Assembly: GCF_000371925.1 (NCBI RefSeq) | Contig: NZ_AQVE01000006.1 | Coordinates: 147,444-211,443, forward strand | Direction: 5' to 3' | Length of the DNA stretch: 64,000 nt | Source: Thiolinea disciformis DSM 14473 | Lineage (GTDB): Bacteria > Pseudomonadota > Gammaproteobacteria > Thiotrichales > Thiotrichaceae | Shown: piece after piece, positions 32,856-42,554 of the stretch | How the letters are laid out: each line of letters starts with the position of its first letter | Numbering within the stretch: position 1 is the stretch's first letter | The notes under the pieces: generated by a model | Told to the model about the DNA's origin: nothing | Databases searched by the model: none | What the model saw: only the letters and a program-made list of their open reading frames with translations | Made by a program: the position numbers and the translations under genes

Positions 32856-34577
32856 ATGACCGAAAGTTTTATCCCCGGCAAGGACGCATCGCTGGAATCG
32901 TCGATTGCTAACTTGCAAAAAAAATTAGCTGCATTGGGCTTTAATATCGTTGAACGTTCGTGGCTCAATCCAATTGCCAATGTGTGGTCGGTACACATCG
33001 CCGACCGTGATTGCCCTTTATTATTCACCAATGGCAAAGGTGGCTCAGAAAAGGCTTGCCTCGCTAGCGCCTTAGGTGAATTTTTTGAACGTTTATCCAC
33101 CAACTATTTCTGGGCGGATTATTATCTGGGTGCTGACATTGCCAACGGCCCGTTCGTGCATTACCCTGCTGAGCGTTGGTTTCCCGCCAGCGATAAGAAA
33201 GCGCTTGCCAAAGAAGCTTTAAGTACCGAATTGCGCACATTTTACGACCCCGAAAAAAGCATGAGCGCCGCCGATTGGGTCGATATTAACTCAGGCAATG
33301 CCGAACGGGGTGTTTGCACACTGCCTTATGTGCGCCAACGGGATGGCAAAACGGTCTATTTCCCTGTCAATCTGATTGGCAACTTATACGTCAGTAATGG
33401 TATGTCAGCCGGTAATACTGCGACTGAAGCGCGTACCCAAGCATTATCCGAGATTTTCGAGCGCCATATCAAATTCCGCATTATTGCTGAAGGTATCTGT
33501 CTGCCCGATGTACCTGAGCAGGTTTTAGCGCGCTATCCTAAGATTATATCAGGAATCAACGAGTTGCGTGACTCTGGTTTTGGCATTCAAATAAAAGATG
33601 CGTCCTTAGGGGGGCGTTATCCAGTAATGTGTGTCACGCTATTAAACCCCAATGATCAAGGTGTTTATGCCAGTTTTGGCGCACACCCACGTTTTGAGGT
33701 GGCCTTAGAGCGTGCCTTAACCGAATTATTGCAAGGCCGTGCCTTAGATAAATTAGCTGGTTTCCCCGAACCAAGTGTTGATTTGGAAGAAGTTGCTGAG
33801 CCGCATAATTTGGAAACGCATTTTATTGACTCTAGCGGCCCGATTCATTGGAATTTCTTGCGTAGTACACCGGATTATGCATTTGTGGATTGGAATGCCG
33901 CTGGCACAACATCTGAGGAATTTAATTGGCTCTGTGAACGTATTCATGAAGAGGATTGCGATATCTATATCATGGACTATGAGCATTTAGGCGTGTATGC
34001 CTGCCGTATTCTCGTACCGGGTATGTCTGAGATTTACTTACCAGAGGATTTACAGTGGGATAATAATAATGTCGGTAATTGGGTGCGTGAGCCAATCCTA
34101 AATCTTCTGGATTTAGACGATGAAGAGTATGCCGATTTATTAGAAAGTTTAAACGAATTAGGCTTAGACGACGCTCAGCCGATTGCTGCTTTAATTGGTT
34201 TAGCGCCCGATGCCGATAGTATTTGGGCCGATTTGCGCGTGGGCGAATTAAAGGGCTTATTGGCGATGAAATTAGGTGCAGAGGAGCAGATTTTAGAATC
34301 TTGCCAGTGGATGCGCTTATTTGAACAAGGCAATGCGGAGCGCAATAAAGTTTATCGTTGCGTCGAAGCTTTATTAAATCTAGATAATCCGAGCGACTAC
34401 AAACTGAGTTTGGATGAGCTTTATGGTTCACGCGTGTTAAGTGTGGCACACCAATTATTATCCGGCAATTTAAGCGCCATTGGTTTGGATTCACCCACTT
34501 TAACGTTAGAAGGCTGCAAGCTGCATCAAAGTTTATTAGCGGCGTATCGCAAAGTGCATCCTGAATTAGCCGCTTAG
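32856..34577 (+). CDS. ycaO: YcaO domain protein (RimO accessory factor type)
   Basis: The 573-aa protein matches E. coli YcaO in length and pattern: IPGKDASLESSIANLQKKL at the start, FTNGKGGSEKACLASALGEFFERLS and AGNTATEARTQALSEIFERH, which include the acidic ATP/Mg-binding residues of the YcaO fold. It then has a C-terminal TPR-like region (EEQILESCQWMRLFEQGNAE). E. coli YcaO assists RimO in beta-methylthiolation of ribosomal protein S12; family members activate amide carbonyls with ATP. No azole peptide precursor or dehydrogenase lies nearby, so natural-product synthesis is unlikely. Confidence 0.9.
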   Translation: MTESFIPGKDASLESSIANLQKKLAALGFNIVERSWLNPIANVWSVHIADRDCPLLFTNGKGGSEKACLASALGEFFERLSTNYFWADYYLGADIANGPFVHYPAERWFPASDKKALAKEALSTELRTFYDPEKSMSAADWVDINSGNAERGVCTLPYVRQRDGKTVYFPVNLIGNLYVSNGMSAGNTATEARTQALSEIFERHIKFRIIAEGICLPDVPEQVLARYPKIISGINELRDSGFGIQIKDASLGGRYPVMCVTLLNPNDQGVYASFGAHPRFEVALERALTELLQGRALDKLAGFPEPSVDLEEVAEPHNLETHFIDSSGPIHWNFLRSTPDYAFVDWNAAGTTSEEFNWLCERIHEEDCDIYIMDYEHLGVYACRILVPGMSEIYLPEDLQWDNNNVGNWVREPILNLLDLDDEEYADLLESLNELGLDDAQPIAALIGLAPDADSIWADLRVGELKGLLAMKLGAEEQILESCQWMRLFEQGNAERNKVYRCVEALLNLDNPSDYKLSLDELYGSRVLSVAHQLLSGNLSAIGLDSPTLTLEGCKLHQSLLAAYRKVHPELAA

Positions 34578-35266
34578 TACATTAATTGCGTGTAACAGCT
34601 TATCGCCGTAAATTCAGCCGTATCTTTCGGTGGGAGCTTGGAGTCAGGCTCCCGAATGGCTAGTAAATGTGCAATGCCATAGGCTTGCGCATTACGGAGC
34701 ACCTGCAAATTATCATCAATAAAGAGGCTGCGATTTTTATCAAATGCCTCCATTATTTCTAGTTTAGGCCAAAAGTCTTGATGTTCTTTCGCTAGACCCA
34801 ATTGGTGGGAACTAATAATCCGATCAAAATAAGCTGCAAGATTGATATATTTAAATTTCACATCGATACTTTTTTGATGCGCATTGGTTAGTAGCACTAG
34901 GCGTTTATTTTGCTGTTTTAGGTGCGTCAAAAATGCTTCAACATGAGCGCGTATGGCAATACGATCTGCAATTTCATGTTTAAGTGGTACTAAATCCACC
35001 TGTAATAGATCATGCCAATAATCCAAGCAATACCAGTTCAAAGTGCCTTCGATTTCTGAGCAATGATCGTCAATCCAACGTTTGGCAGCATCCGGTGATA
35101 CGTTTTTATGCTCAGCAACCCGTTTGGGTAAATGCTCTAGCCAGAAATGATTATCAAAATGTAAATCTAATAGAGTGCCATCCATATCGAAGAAAATCGT
35201 TTGAATCTGTGAGCAATCCAGCGGAATAGGCGGATGGGACTTAGTGATATAGGATGCTTGTGACAT
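34574..35266 (-). CDS. yrfG: GMP/IMP 5'-nucleotidase YrfG (HAD superfamily)
   Basis: The 230-aa HAD hydrolase has motif I IFFDMDGTLLDL (two catalytic Asp), motif II VLLTNA, a Lys in the GLAKEH segment and motif IV SLFIDDNLQVL. The specific N-terminal sequence (FDNHFWLEHLPKRVAE) is that of YrfG, which dephosphorylates GMP and IMP. It is convergent with ycaO and the two genes overlap by four bases at their stop codons. Confidence 0.9.
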   Translation of the reverse strand: MSQASYITKSHPPIPLDCSQIQTIFFDMDGTLLDLHFDNHFWLEHLPKRVAEHKNVSPDAAKRWIDDHCSEIEGTLNWYCLDYWHDLLQVDLVPLKHEIADRIAIRAHVEAFLTHLKQQNKRLVLLTNAHQKSIDVKFKYINLAAYFDRIISSHQLGLAKEHQDFWPKLEIMEAFDKNRSLFIDDNLQVLRNAQAYGIAHLLAIREPDSKLPPKDTAEFTAISCYTQLMY

Positions 35267-35284
35267 AGTGATGATAGGGTTTAG

Positions 35285-35311
35285 ATAGAGATGGTATTAA
35301 ACCACCTCTAT
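35285..35311. terminator. Hairpin between yrfG and the M23 peptidase gene
   Basis: ATAGAGATGGT pairs with ACCACCTCTAT (10 of 11 bp) around a five-base loop. There is no clear T-run on the minus strand, so termination is possible but not certain; it lies 32 bases past the M23 gene stop. Confidence 0.35.
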
Positions 35312-35342
35312 CCGTTTTAGAGCAATATTGCTTATCTTGGTT

Positions 35343-36734
35343 TTAGTTAGTACAAGTAGCCAAGATGTTTTTACCCTCAATAACGCCTGCTTCAGTTTGA
35401 ATCGCTACCGTATAAAAGCCCATCGCATCGGCTTTAAGCGTGCAAGGAAGGCTAGTGCATTTGGCGGCGTAGCTAGTATTGCTGGCATTCCATAATTTAA
35501 CAGAGACTTGTGCCGCACGCGTGCTGCTTGGTTTGCGATAGTCGACTAACTGTAATGAGGAGCAAGTACTCGTGGCCTGCCATTGGAAGTTTGATGTGCT
35601 TTTGCTAGAACTGCTAATCGCAACATCTTTATTAAAGCCGTGAGCATTTTGGGCAATGGCGCTAATAATAGAACCGGTTCCTGCCCATTGACTACCATCC
35701 GCTAACACAATGGCTTGTGGTGTTGCGCTTTGGCGATTGGCCTCCTGAAAGCTTGCCCCTTGAACTTGGCAGCTTGCTTCCAAACTTGCGTTGTTAGCAA
35801 GGGCTTGTTGGCTCACAATGCTGATCAATGACCAAGGAATCATATCATCCGCTTTGGCGATACTAACGACTTGATTAGCCGCTAAGGAAACGGTAAACGC
35901 AGATTTAAAGTTTTGGGCACTCCACGCTTTAGTTTGAATGCTTAAATTGACGGCTTCAGTGGCTTTTAGATTGATGTGTGAACACGTCTGGGCATTATAA
36001 ATCCACTGAAAAGCTGCCATAGAAAGGTTTTTGCTAGAAGCCTGCAACACCGCCACATCACGGTTGCAGCCTAAGCATTCCGAGCTAGCGTCCACCAAAG
36101 AACCCGAGCCATTGAACAGCGGTCGATAAGTAATGGGAGCGGCTTTGTTTTTGGTATTTTTTAGAAACTCAATCGGATCGGTAATACTGCCATAAATACT
36201 TCCCCAGACAGGGACTAGGTAATCTTGCACATCACTGCTAATCCCAAAGTGCACATGATCCGGATAATTGAATTTTTTCACCACCCCAATTTTTTGACCT
36301 TGGGTGATTTTGTCTCCCACTTTTAAACCATCAATCGCACTGACATGGCCATAAATCACTAGAAAATCTTTACCATTGATATCAGTGTGCTTGGCAAAAA
36401 TATGCGAAAGATCGCCATTAATACCAAAGAAAGTACTATTGGGCAGTTGCGCTACTCTTAAGACTTCGCCATCATCGATCGCATAAACTGGATTGTTCAG
36501 AATTGAAATTAAATCGGTTCCACCATGATTAATGCCGAAGTTCGCTTTGTAGGTTGCTGAGTTATAATTAAAATCGGTATTCGACGACAAGGTTCCATCT
36601 AAGGGCTTAGCCCAACCATTATCACTAAAAATACTGTCTGGAATCGTATATTGGGCGGCTAATGCGTTGTTGCTAAACAATAATAAAGCTAAGCTTGCGT
36701 AGTAAGTTTTTGTTAGAAAAAGATTATTCTTCAT
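35343..36734 (-). CDS. Secreted M23 (LytM) family metallopeptidase with extra C-terminal domains
   Basis: The 463-aa protein has a signal peptide ending near NALA-AQY (residue 26) and an M23 domain (about 65-200) with zinc ligands His70-x3-Asp74 (HGGTD) and His162 of HVH (160-162), plus His130 (YGHVSA). M23 enzymes cut peptide cross-links of peptidoglycan or other proteins. Residues 210-463 form two repeats of about 120 residues (each introduced by W-x-x-[AT]...C-s-s-l or AFQW...CSHINL), probably binding modules. It starts 11 bases after a small Cys-rich lipoprotein gene, so they form an operon. Confidence 0.85.
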   Translation of the reverse strand: MKNNLFLTKTYYASLALLLFSNNALAAQYTIPDSIFSDNGWAKPLDGTLSSNTDFNYNSATYKANFGINHGGTDLISILNNPVYAIDDGEVLRVAQLPNSTFFGINGDLSHIFAKHTDINGKDFLVIYGHVSAIDGLKVGDKITQGQKIGVVKKFNYPDHVHFGISSDVQDYLVPVWGSIYGSITDPIEFLKNTKNKAAPITYRPLFNGSGSLVDASSECLGCNRDVAVLQASSKNLSMAAFQWIYNAQTCSHINLKATEAVNLSIQTKAWSAQNFKSAFTVSLAANQVVSIAKADDMIPWSLISIVSQQALANNASLEASCQVQGASFQEANRQSATPQAIVLADGSQWAGTGSIISAIAQNAHGFNKDVAISSSSKSTSNFQWQATSTCSSLQLVDYRKPSSTRAAQVSVKLWNASNTSYAAKCTSLPCTLKADAMGFYTVAIQTEAGVIEGKNILATCTN

Positions 36735-36745
36735 GGTATTCGCTC

Positions 36746-36955
36746 CTACTGCAAACCGGTTTTAATACAAGTACAATCACTGCTTTGTACTTGCTCGCCT
36801 CGAGCACAAGTGACGGCGGATACATTACACTGATTATTCGTGTCCGAATCGTCACTGCTCCCACAACCACTGATTAACAAGGTTAGTGTAAGTAGGATTA
36901 GGCGATAGAGCGACGACCGATGAAGCTGTTTGGGAAATATAAGCCTATTATACAT
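36746..36955 (-). CDS. Small Cys-rich lipoprotein upstream of the M23 peptidase
   Basis: The 69-aa product has a lipoprotein signal with lipobox LISGC and a mature part of about 35 residues containing four further Cys (NQCNVSAVTCARG, DCTCIKTG), so it may be disulfide-bonded. Start 36955 has an AGAGG ribosome binding site; an in-frame ATG at 37075 would add 40 residues before the signal and is rejected. It ends 11 bases before the M23 gene. It could be an immunity, inhibitor or anchoring partner of the peptidase; this is inference from position. Confidence 0.65.
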   Translation of the reverse strand: MYNRLIFPKQLHRSSLYRLILLTLTLLISGCGSSDDSDTNNQCNVSAVTCARGEQVQSSDCTCIKTGLQ

Positions 36956-37186
36956 AACTGCCTCTTTGTTGATGTGAAATAAAGGTTGGATTAAATTAGT
37001 GGTTTGGTTTTTGAAGTATGCTATAAAAGGTAAGAAAAAAATATTATAAATAGGCTTTTTTGAAAAACATCTCATCTTATGTGAAATTTAAGAGAGTTAT
37101 CTAAATTCATAGCTTGCTAGGAGTGATAATTTATCTAAGATAAGCTGTTTTGAAATATAAAAATAACCGTATAGGAGTAAAAAATC

Positions 37187-39178
37187 GTGTCTAGCATGAT
37201 GCAATCTGTGGCTATATGTACTGTGGCGAGCTTTTTGGTGATGGGCTGTGGGGATAATAAAGAGTCGGCAACTCAGCCTAGTTTTAGTTCAGCCAAATTG
37301 AAAAGAAGCGATTCAGACTTTGTTCTCCTGAATCGACTGCGCAGTACCTTATTAAAACAATATGGCACAGCTTCTGAAACACATTATTATCCAACTGCAT
37401 CTCCCTCAGATACTGCCAGTACAGCGATTAATGCGACTTCGAGCACTAATACGCAGGAGCGAGGTGTTGATGAAGAAGATCGTTTGAAAACTGATGGACA
37501 GTATTTATATGCCAGTTCGGTAGATAAACCGTCGTTGCTAGTCTTTAAGCCTGATGGGGCTACTGCACCACCCGTGGCTAGCTTGGACTTAGTGACACGC
37601 AACAATACTTTATTAAGCGGTTTATATCTGCATAACAAAACGGTGATTGCGCTAGCGAAGGATCGTTTTTACGGTTGGGGAAGTTGGCTAACGCCAGCCA
37701 TGGATATGATGTTTATGCCCGTTAATACTCAGCCAAGTAGCCAATTGTTTTTTATTGATATTAGCCAGCCAGAATCGCCTAAAGCCTTGAATAGCTTAAG
37801 TATTGATGGGCAGCTAATCAGTAGTCGTTTAGTAGGCTCCATGCTGTATGTGAGTCTCCGTTATACACCTAACTTGAAATCGCTAATACCTTATCCAACG
37901 ACAGAAGCACAAGCGGCAGCTAATCGGAGTCTTATTAACAATGCTTCGCTAAAGGATCTCATGCCGAATTACACACTCGGGCAGAATACCGCCGAATTAT
38001 TTAGTGAACAGCAGTCTTGCTTGCAAACGCAGTATTCGAAAGATTCCAGTTCTAATACTATTATTTCTCTATTAGCGATCGATGTGAGTTCAACCAATCC
38101 AACTCCTAAGGGCTTATGCTTTATAGGGGATGCTGAAACTTTATATGCTTCCCCCAGTGCCATTTATTTAGCAACCACACAGTATAACTATACAGCGACC
38201 GCTAATGCGCTGGTGGCTTATAGCGGTACCGTGCAAACGGATATTCATAAGTTTGCCTTAAAAGAGGGAGCCATTAGCTATAAAGCTTCGGGTCGTATCG
38301 ACGGCCATTTGGGCTGGTATCAAGACTTAAAACCCTTTCGTTTAAGTGAGCACAATGATGTATTGAGAGTGATTAGTTTCACCGGCGATCAGGCTTCTAA
38401 CACGGCTTCTACCGCTAAGTTATATACCTTAAAAGAAAATGCTAGTACACAAAACTTAGATATAGTAGGCACGTTACCGAATAGTTCCAATCCACAAAGT
38501 TTAGGAAAAATTGGCGAGCAAATTTATGCAACGCGCTTTGTGGGTGATCGCGCTTATTTAGTAACTTATCGCTTAACCGATCCACTCTATATTCTTGATC
38601 TGTCGAATCCTGCTAATCCAACCATGCTGAGCGAATTGGAGATTGAGGGTTATTCCGATTATTTACATCCTGTCGGTGACCATTATTTATTAGGTATCGG
38701 CAAAGATGCTGTGGTGACAGAAACTGGCAGTGGTGATAGTGGAAGGAGTGCGTTTTATCAGGGTGTGAAATTATCTTTAATTGATATTAGCAATCCCGCT
38801 CAGCCATTTGAGAAGGATAAAATTATTTTAGGTAAGCGGGGGTCGAATACCGCCGTTTCCCAAACCCATCATGCTTTTACCAGTTTACAAACGGGTAATA
38901 CCTTGCGCGTTGCCTTGCCGATTAGTTTGCATGATACAGCGGCGCCCAATGAACAAAATACCCCTGAATCAATGCGCTATTACAATTGGACCCGCGATGA
39001 ATTGGTGCGATTCAGTATTGATACAGCGCAGGGTAGCTTAACGCAGCTTCCAGCTGTAATCGGCGAGACGGCAGGCAGTACTACCTATTCTAGCGCGTGG
39101 GGCGAGGATCGTTCGATTATGATGGGGGGCTATCTACATTATCTGCATCAGGACAAGGTGATAAGTACGGCTTGGTGA
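37187..39178 (+). CDS. Beta-propeller domain lipoprotein
   Basis: The 663-aa protein has a lipoprotein signal (ASFLVMGC, Cys21) and a large beta-propeller domain of the family found as secreted copper-amine-like or beta_propel proteins: TNTQERGVDEEDRLKTDGQYLY, LFFIDISQPESPKAL, YILDLSNPANPTML, LSLIDISNPAQPFEK. The repeated LxLIDxSNPxxP blades are characteristic. Function is unknown; likely surface exposed and interacting. The start is GTG at 37187, nine bases after AGGAG. It is divergent from the Cys-rich lipoprotein/M23 operon (231 bp apart), which may share regulation. Confidence 0.8.
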   Translation: MSSMMQSVAICTVASFLVMGCGDNKESATQPSFSSAKLKRSDSDFVLLNRLRSTLLKQYGTASETHYYPTASPSDTASTAINATSSTNTQERGVDEEDRLKTDGQYLYASSVDKPSLLVFKPDGATAPPVASLDLVTRNNTLLSGLYLHNKTVIALAKDRFYGWGSWLTPAMDMMFMPVNTQPSSQLFFIDISQPESPKALNSLSIDGQLISSRLVGSMLYVSLRYTPNLKSLIPYPTTEAQAAANRSLINNASLKDLMPNYTLGQNTAELFSEQQSCLQTQYSKDSSSNTIISLLAIDVSSTNPTPKGLCFIGDAETLYASPSAIYLATTQYNYTATANALVAYSGTVQTDIHKFALKEGAISYKASGRIDGHLGWYQDLKPFRLSEHNDVLRVISFTGDQASNTASTAKLYTLKENASTQNLDIVGTLPNSSNPQSLGKIGEQIYATRFVGDRAYLVTYRLTDPLYILDLSNPANPTMLSELEIEGYSDYLHPVGDHYLLGIGKDAVVTETGSGDSGRSAFYQGVKLSLIDISNPAQPFEKDKIILGKRGSNTAVSQTHHAFTSLQTGNTLRVALPISLHDTAAPNEQNTPESMRYYNWTRDELVRFSIDTAQGSLTQLPAVIGETAGSTTYSSAWGEDRSIMMGGYLHYLHQDKVISTAW

Positions 39179-39192
39179 GCTAAAATGAAGGT

Positions 39193-39744
39193 ATGAACAC
39201 ACTACCTATCATCCATCGCGCTAAGATTGTTGCTAGCAGCCGCCTATTTCAGGTGGAAGAAGTTTATTTGGAGTTCAGTAATGGCGAGCAGCGCGTTTAT
39301 GAGCGGCTCGTCAGCCGAGGACATGGTGCGGTGTTAGTCGTGCCGATGTTAGATGCTGACACTGTATTACTGATTCGCGAGTATTGCGCAGGGACAGGAC
39401 GCTATGAGCTAGCCTTGCCTAAAGGTAAGGTAGAACAGGGCGAGGATATGATTGCTGCGGCCAATCGCGAAATTATGGAAGAGGTTGGTTATGGGGCACA
39501 CGATATTCGCCTATTGAAAAGTGTTAGTTTATCGCCCGGTTATATGAGTCATCACACTAATTTGCTGGTAGCGCGTGATTTATATCCGGCGCGCAGTGAA
39601 GGTGATGAGCCAGAGCCAATCGAGGTAGTACCGTGGAAGTTAAGTGCTTTGGATCAACTGCTGGCGAGTGAAGAATGCACCGAAGGTCGTAGTTTGCTTG
39701 CATTGTTTATGGTGCGCGATCAAAACAGGGCATTTGATTCTTAA
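39193..39744 (+). CDS. nudE: ADP-compound hydrolase NudE (Nudix)
   Basis: NudE hydrolyses ADP-ribose, Ap3A and NADH to AMP and a phosphorylated product. The 183-aa protein has a full Nudix box (G of PKGKVEQGED, x5, E, x7, REIMEEVGYG) and the NudE-specific flanks ERLVSRGHGAVLVVP and SLSPGYMSHHTNLLVARDL. It starts 14 bases after the beta-propeller gene. In contrast to the NrtR Nudix domain, the catalytic glutamates are all present. Confidence 0.93.
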   Translation: MNTLPIIHRAKIVASSRLFQVEEVYLEFSNGEQRVYERLVSRGHGAVLVVPMLDADTVLLIREYCAGTGRYELALPKGKVEQGEDMIAAANREIMEEVGYGAHDIRLLKSVSLSPGYMSHHTNLLVARDLYPARSEGDEPEPIEVVPWKLSALDQLLASEECTEGRSLLALFMVRDQNRAFDS

Positions 39745-39757
39745 TAGTAGGTATATT

Positions 39758-40666
39758 ATGAAGTTAGCTGTATTACTAGGCGTTTCTCTGCTTTTAAGCA
39801 GCGGCGTCTATGCAGAAGCTAAACCTAAGCAAGCGCCCAAGCCTTTTTCCCAATACACCATACAACCTACTTTAACTACTGTAGATGCGGCTAAAGCATT
39901 GAAGTGGGAGCTAGGTACTATTTTTGCTGGTATTAATTATCTAGGCTTCAAGACATGGGATTGGGGTAGCAATCATTCTTTTAAGGTGGTTAATGAGGGT
40001 TGGTTTGGTACGGATACAGGGAGTGCAGGCGCTGATAAATTAGGGCATCTGTATAGCTCTTATGTAATTAATGAAGTGCTGACTAAACGCTTGATCGAGA
40101 AAACAGGCAATATTCATGACTCCGCTAAACAAAGCGCCTTGTTTTCAGCAGGCTTAATGTTTTGGGTTGAGTTGTTTGATGGTTATTCGCTTGATCATGG
40201 ATTTTCAAAAGAAGATTTATTTATGAATAGCACAGGCATCGGTATTTCTTATCTGAAAAATACGGTGCAGGGCTTGGATGATAAGCTTGATCTACGTGTA
40301 GAGTATCATCCTACTAAGACACATAGTGATCATCCGATTATTGACTACTCAGGGTATACCTATTCAAGCGTCTTGAAATTGGGTGGATTTGAAAGACTCA
40401 AAACAACACCCTTGAAATATGTAGAGTTGAACCTAAGCTACCATACGGAAGGCTTCAAGAAAGATGAAGAGAAAGTGTATCCTGAGAAGAAAACAGAATT
40501 ACAAGTCGGAATCGGTTTGGATTTAAGCAATGTGCTCTTTAAGCCTGCTAAAAAATATACACAACACAAAGCTTTTGACTATGTCGATACCTTTTTCCGT
40601 TATTACCAAATGCCCGGAACCTACCTATCAACAGTCGTTGATGAGCGCAAAGTTCCTTATCATTAA
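39758..40666 (+). CDS. DUF2279 family periplasmic/outer-membrane protein
   Basis: The 302-aa product has a signal peptide (MKLAVLLGVSLLLSSGVYA) and the DUF2279 core (about 35-190): FKVVNEGWFGTDTGSAGADKLGHLYSSY, WVELFDGYSLDHGFSKEDL and the following DxxxN-like stretch. A C-terminal part with alternating strands (YVELNLSYHTEGF, ELQVGIGLDLSNVLF) may be an outer-membrane or lipid-contacting region. The function of the family is unknown (YfiM is a small relative). Start 39758 is 13 bases after the nudE stop; an in-frame start inside nudE is rejected. Confidence 0.75.
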   Translation: MKLAVLLGVSLLLSSGVYAEAKPKQAPKPFSQYTIQPTLTTVDAAKALKWELGTIFAGINYLGFKTWDWGSNHSFKVVNEGWFGTDTGSAGADKLGHLYSSYVINEVLTKRLIEKTGNIHDSAKQSALFSAGLMFWVELFDGYSLDHGFSKEDLFMNSTGIGISYLKNTVQGLDDKLDLRVEYHPTKTHSDHPIIDYSGYTYSSVLKLGGFERLKTTPLKYVELNLSYHTEGFKKDEEKVYPEKKTELQVGIGLDLSNVLFKPAKKYTQHKAFDYVDTFFRYYQMPGTYLSTVVDERKVPYH

Positions 40667-40686
40667 AATCCATTCCTTATAATTTT

Positions 40687-41664
40687 GTGAATCCACATTT
40701 GTCAAACTTAATGCCCTACCTGCGCCAATATGGGCGTAATTGCCTGAGTTATTCGGTATTGCAAGCAGGGATGCAATATCACCTCGAAGAGAATATTGGT
40801 TTTGTTGCTTATTATCCCTTCCGCCATTGGTTATTGGCACCTAGGGGGCGTGATATTGTGCTCAGTGATCCAGTCTGTGCGCTGGATCAAGCGGAAGGCT
40901 TATTGCAGCGATTTATCGCCAAACACCCTCGCTCGATTGTGTTGCAATGCTCGGCGCCGATTGGCAAGGTGTTAGAAAAGCTTGGTTACGACGTGAATCA
41001 CATGGGGCAGGATTGCGAATTGCCTATACCCTTTCCGTTGGAGGGTAAAGATCGTTCCAAATTGCGTCAGTGGCGTAATAAATGCGTACGTGAAAACGTG
41101 CTGATTGAAGAAAAACCCTTATCGCAACTTGCTGCGGCTGAGATCGACTCGCTTTCTAAAGAGTGGATGCAAGAAAAGGGTGGCAAAGAATTAATTTTAT
41201 TAACACGTCCCTTTGTACGTGACGATGAGCCAGACACGCGTTGTTTTTGGGCAAGGCAAAACGGCAAATTAGTCGGCTTGGCCATTTTTGATCCGATATA
41301 TGAAAATAATAGGATCATTGGCTATTACCACAATTTTGATCGCCTGACGGTTAATGCGCCGAATGGTACGAGTGTTTCGCTTATTTTAGAGGCCATTAAA
41401 ACCTTTGAGAAAGAGGGGGTGCGTAAAGTTTCTTTAGGGTTAATGCCATTGTATGTATTGCGCGCACACTTCACGCACAATGAATTCACCATGAAAGCCT
41501 TGCGTTACGCTTACAAAAACTTAAATTTCCTTTATCCCTTTCAGGGTAATATTTCGCACAAAAGGAAGTTCCACGGTAGGCATATCCCCGTCTATTTTTC
41601 TTCCACCAAGGGTAATAATTTGTGGGAATTATTCGTCCTGATGAAGGCTATGCGGATGATTTGA
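40687..41664 (+). CDS. DUF2156 (MprF C-terminal-like) acyl/aminoacyl transferase
   Basis: The 325-aa protein matches the DUF2156 family, a double-GNAT fold like the catalytic domain of phosphatidylglycerol lysyltransferase MprF: LSYSVLQAGMQYHLEENIGFVAYYP, KLRQWRNKCVRENV, and GYYHNFDRLTVNAPNGTS with LGLMPLYVLRAHF near the end. No membrane domain is attached, so it may aminoacylate or acylate a soluble substrate or act with a separate partner. The start is GTG at 40687, 20 bases after the DUF2279 gene; the SD is weak. Confidence 0.72.
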   Translation: MNPHLSNLMPYLRQYGRNCLSYSVLQAGMQYHLEENIGFVAYYPFRHWLLAPRGRDIVLSDPVCALDQAEGLLQRFIAKHPRSIVLQCSAPIGKVLEKLGYDVNHMGQDCELPIPFPLEGKDRSKLRQWRNKCVRENVLIEEKPLSQLAAAEIDSLSKEWMQEKGGKELILLTRPFVRDDEPDTRCFWARQNGKLVGLAIFDPIYENNRIIGYYHNFDRLTVNAPNGTSVSLILEAIKTFEKEGVRKVSLGLMPLYVLRAHFTHNEFTMKALRYAYKNLNFLYPFQGNISHKRKFHGRHIPVYFSSTKGNNLWELFVLMKAMRMI

Positions 41665-41730
41665 AATCGCAGTAGGGCTTGGGCGCGGCTCTTGCTAGAA
41701 TAAGCGCAGTTTTTTATCGAGGCTTTGCTT

Positions 41731-42543
41731 ATGACAACCCCAACCATTGCTTTTATCGGCGCTGGCAATATGGCACGTAGCCTGATTGCGGGCTTAGTAG
41801 CCGATTTGCCTTTGCGTGTTGCCGATCCGGTACCCGATCAACTCAACAAGATTCAACAACAATGGCCTGCTATTTTCACTTCAACCGATAATCTGGAGGT
41901 GTTAAAAGCGGCACAGGTGGTCGTGCTTGCCGTCAAGCCACAAGTCATGAAGCCGGTGGCTGAAGCGTTGCAAGCGTTAGTACAACAAACCCATCCCTTG
42001 ATTATTTCGGTGGCTGCGGGTATCCGTGTTGCTGCTTTGGATCAGTGGTTAGGTGGCAATTTGCCGATTGTACGTTGTATGCCCAATACCCCTGCTTTAG
42101 TAAAATGTGGGGCAACTGGCTTGTATGCAAATGCACAAGTTTCAGGCGAGCAGCGTGCTTTAGCGCAGCGTATTTTGGAGGCCGTTGGCATTGCGTTGTG
42201 GTTTGATAATGAAGCGCAATTGGATGCGGTGACAGCAGTGTCAGGCAGTGGTCCCGCTTACTTTTTCCGTGTCATGGAGGCTATGCAGGCAGCCGGTGAA
42301 AGTTTAGGTTTGAGCCCTGATGCTGCCCGCCAATTAGTTTTACAAACTGCGTTGGGTGCAGCGCGTTTAGCCGTTGAGAGCGGTACAGCGCCTGCTGAAT
42401 TACGCCAACAAGTGACTTCAAAAGGTGGCACGACCGAGGCTGCTTTAACGGTGTTGAATCAAGGTGGCTTGGAGGACTTATTTCACAAGGCTTTACACGC
42501 TGCTACCCAACGCGCTGATGAGTTAGCCAAAGCCAAGCACTAA
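41731..42543 (+). CDS. proC: Pyrroline-5-carboxylate reductase ProC
   Basis: ProC reduces pyrroline-5-carboxylate to proline with NAD(P)H. The 270-aa protein has the Rossmann motif FIGAGNMARSLIAGL, the middle block VRCMPNTPALV, and the C-terminal signature SGSGPAYFFRVMEAM with TSKGGTTEAAL. ATG at 41731 is used; TTG at 41725 is in frame but less likely. It is followed 11 bases later by yggT, a conserved gamma- and betaproteobacterial pair (yggS, the usual upstream partner, is absent). Confidence 0.97.
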   Translation: MTTPTIAFIGAGNMARSLIAGLVADLPLRVADPVPDQLNKIQQQWPAIFTSTDNLEVLKAAQVVVLAVKPQVMKPVAEALQALVQQTHPLIISVAAGIRVAALDQWLGGNLPIVRCMPNTPALVKCGATGLYANAQVSGEQRALAQRILEAVGIALWFDNEAQLDAVTAVSGSGPAYFFRVMEAMQAAGESLGLSPDAARQLVLQTALGAARLAVESGTAPAELRQQVTSKGGTTEAALTVLNQGGLEDLFHKALHAATQRADELAKAKH

Positions 42544-42554
42544 AGGATAAAATA

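Noticed and set aside
32843..34577. YcaO gene as part of a thiazole/oxazole peptide cluster
   Set aside because: The protein matches the stand-alone RimO-accessory type, and no precursor peptide, dehydrogenase or export gene is adjacent.
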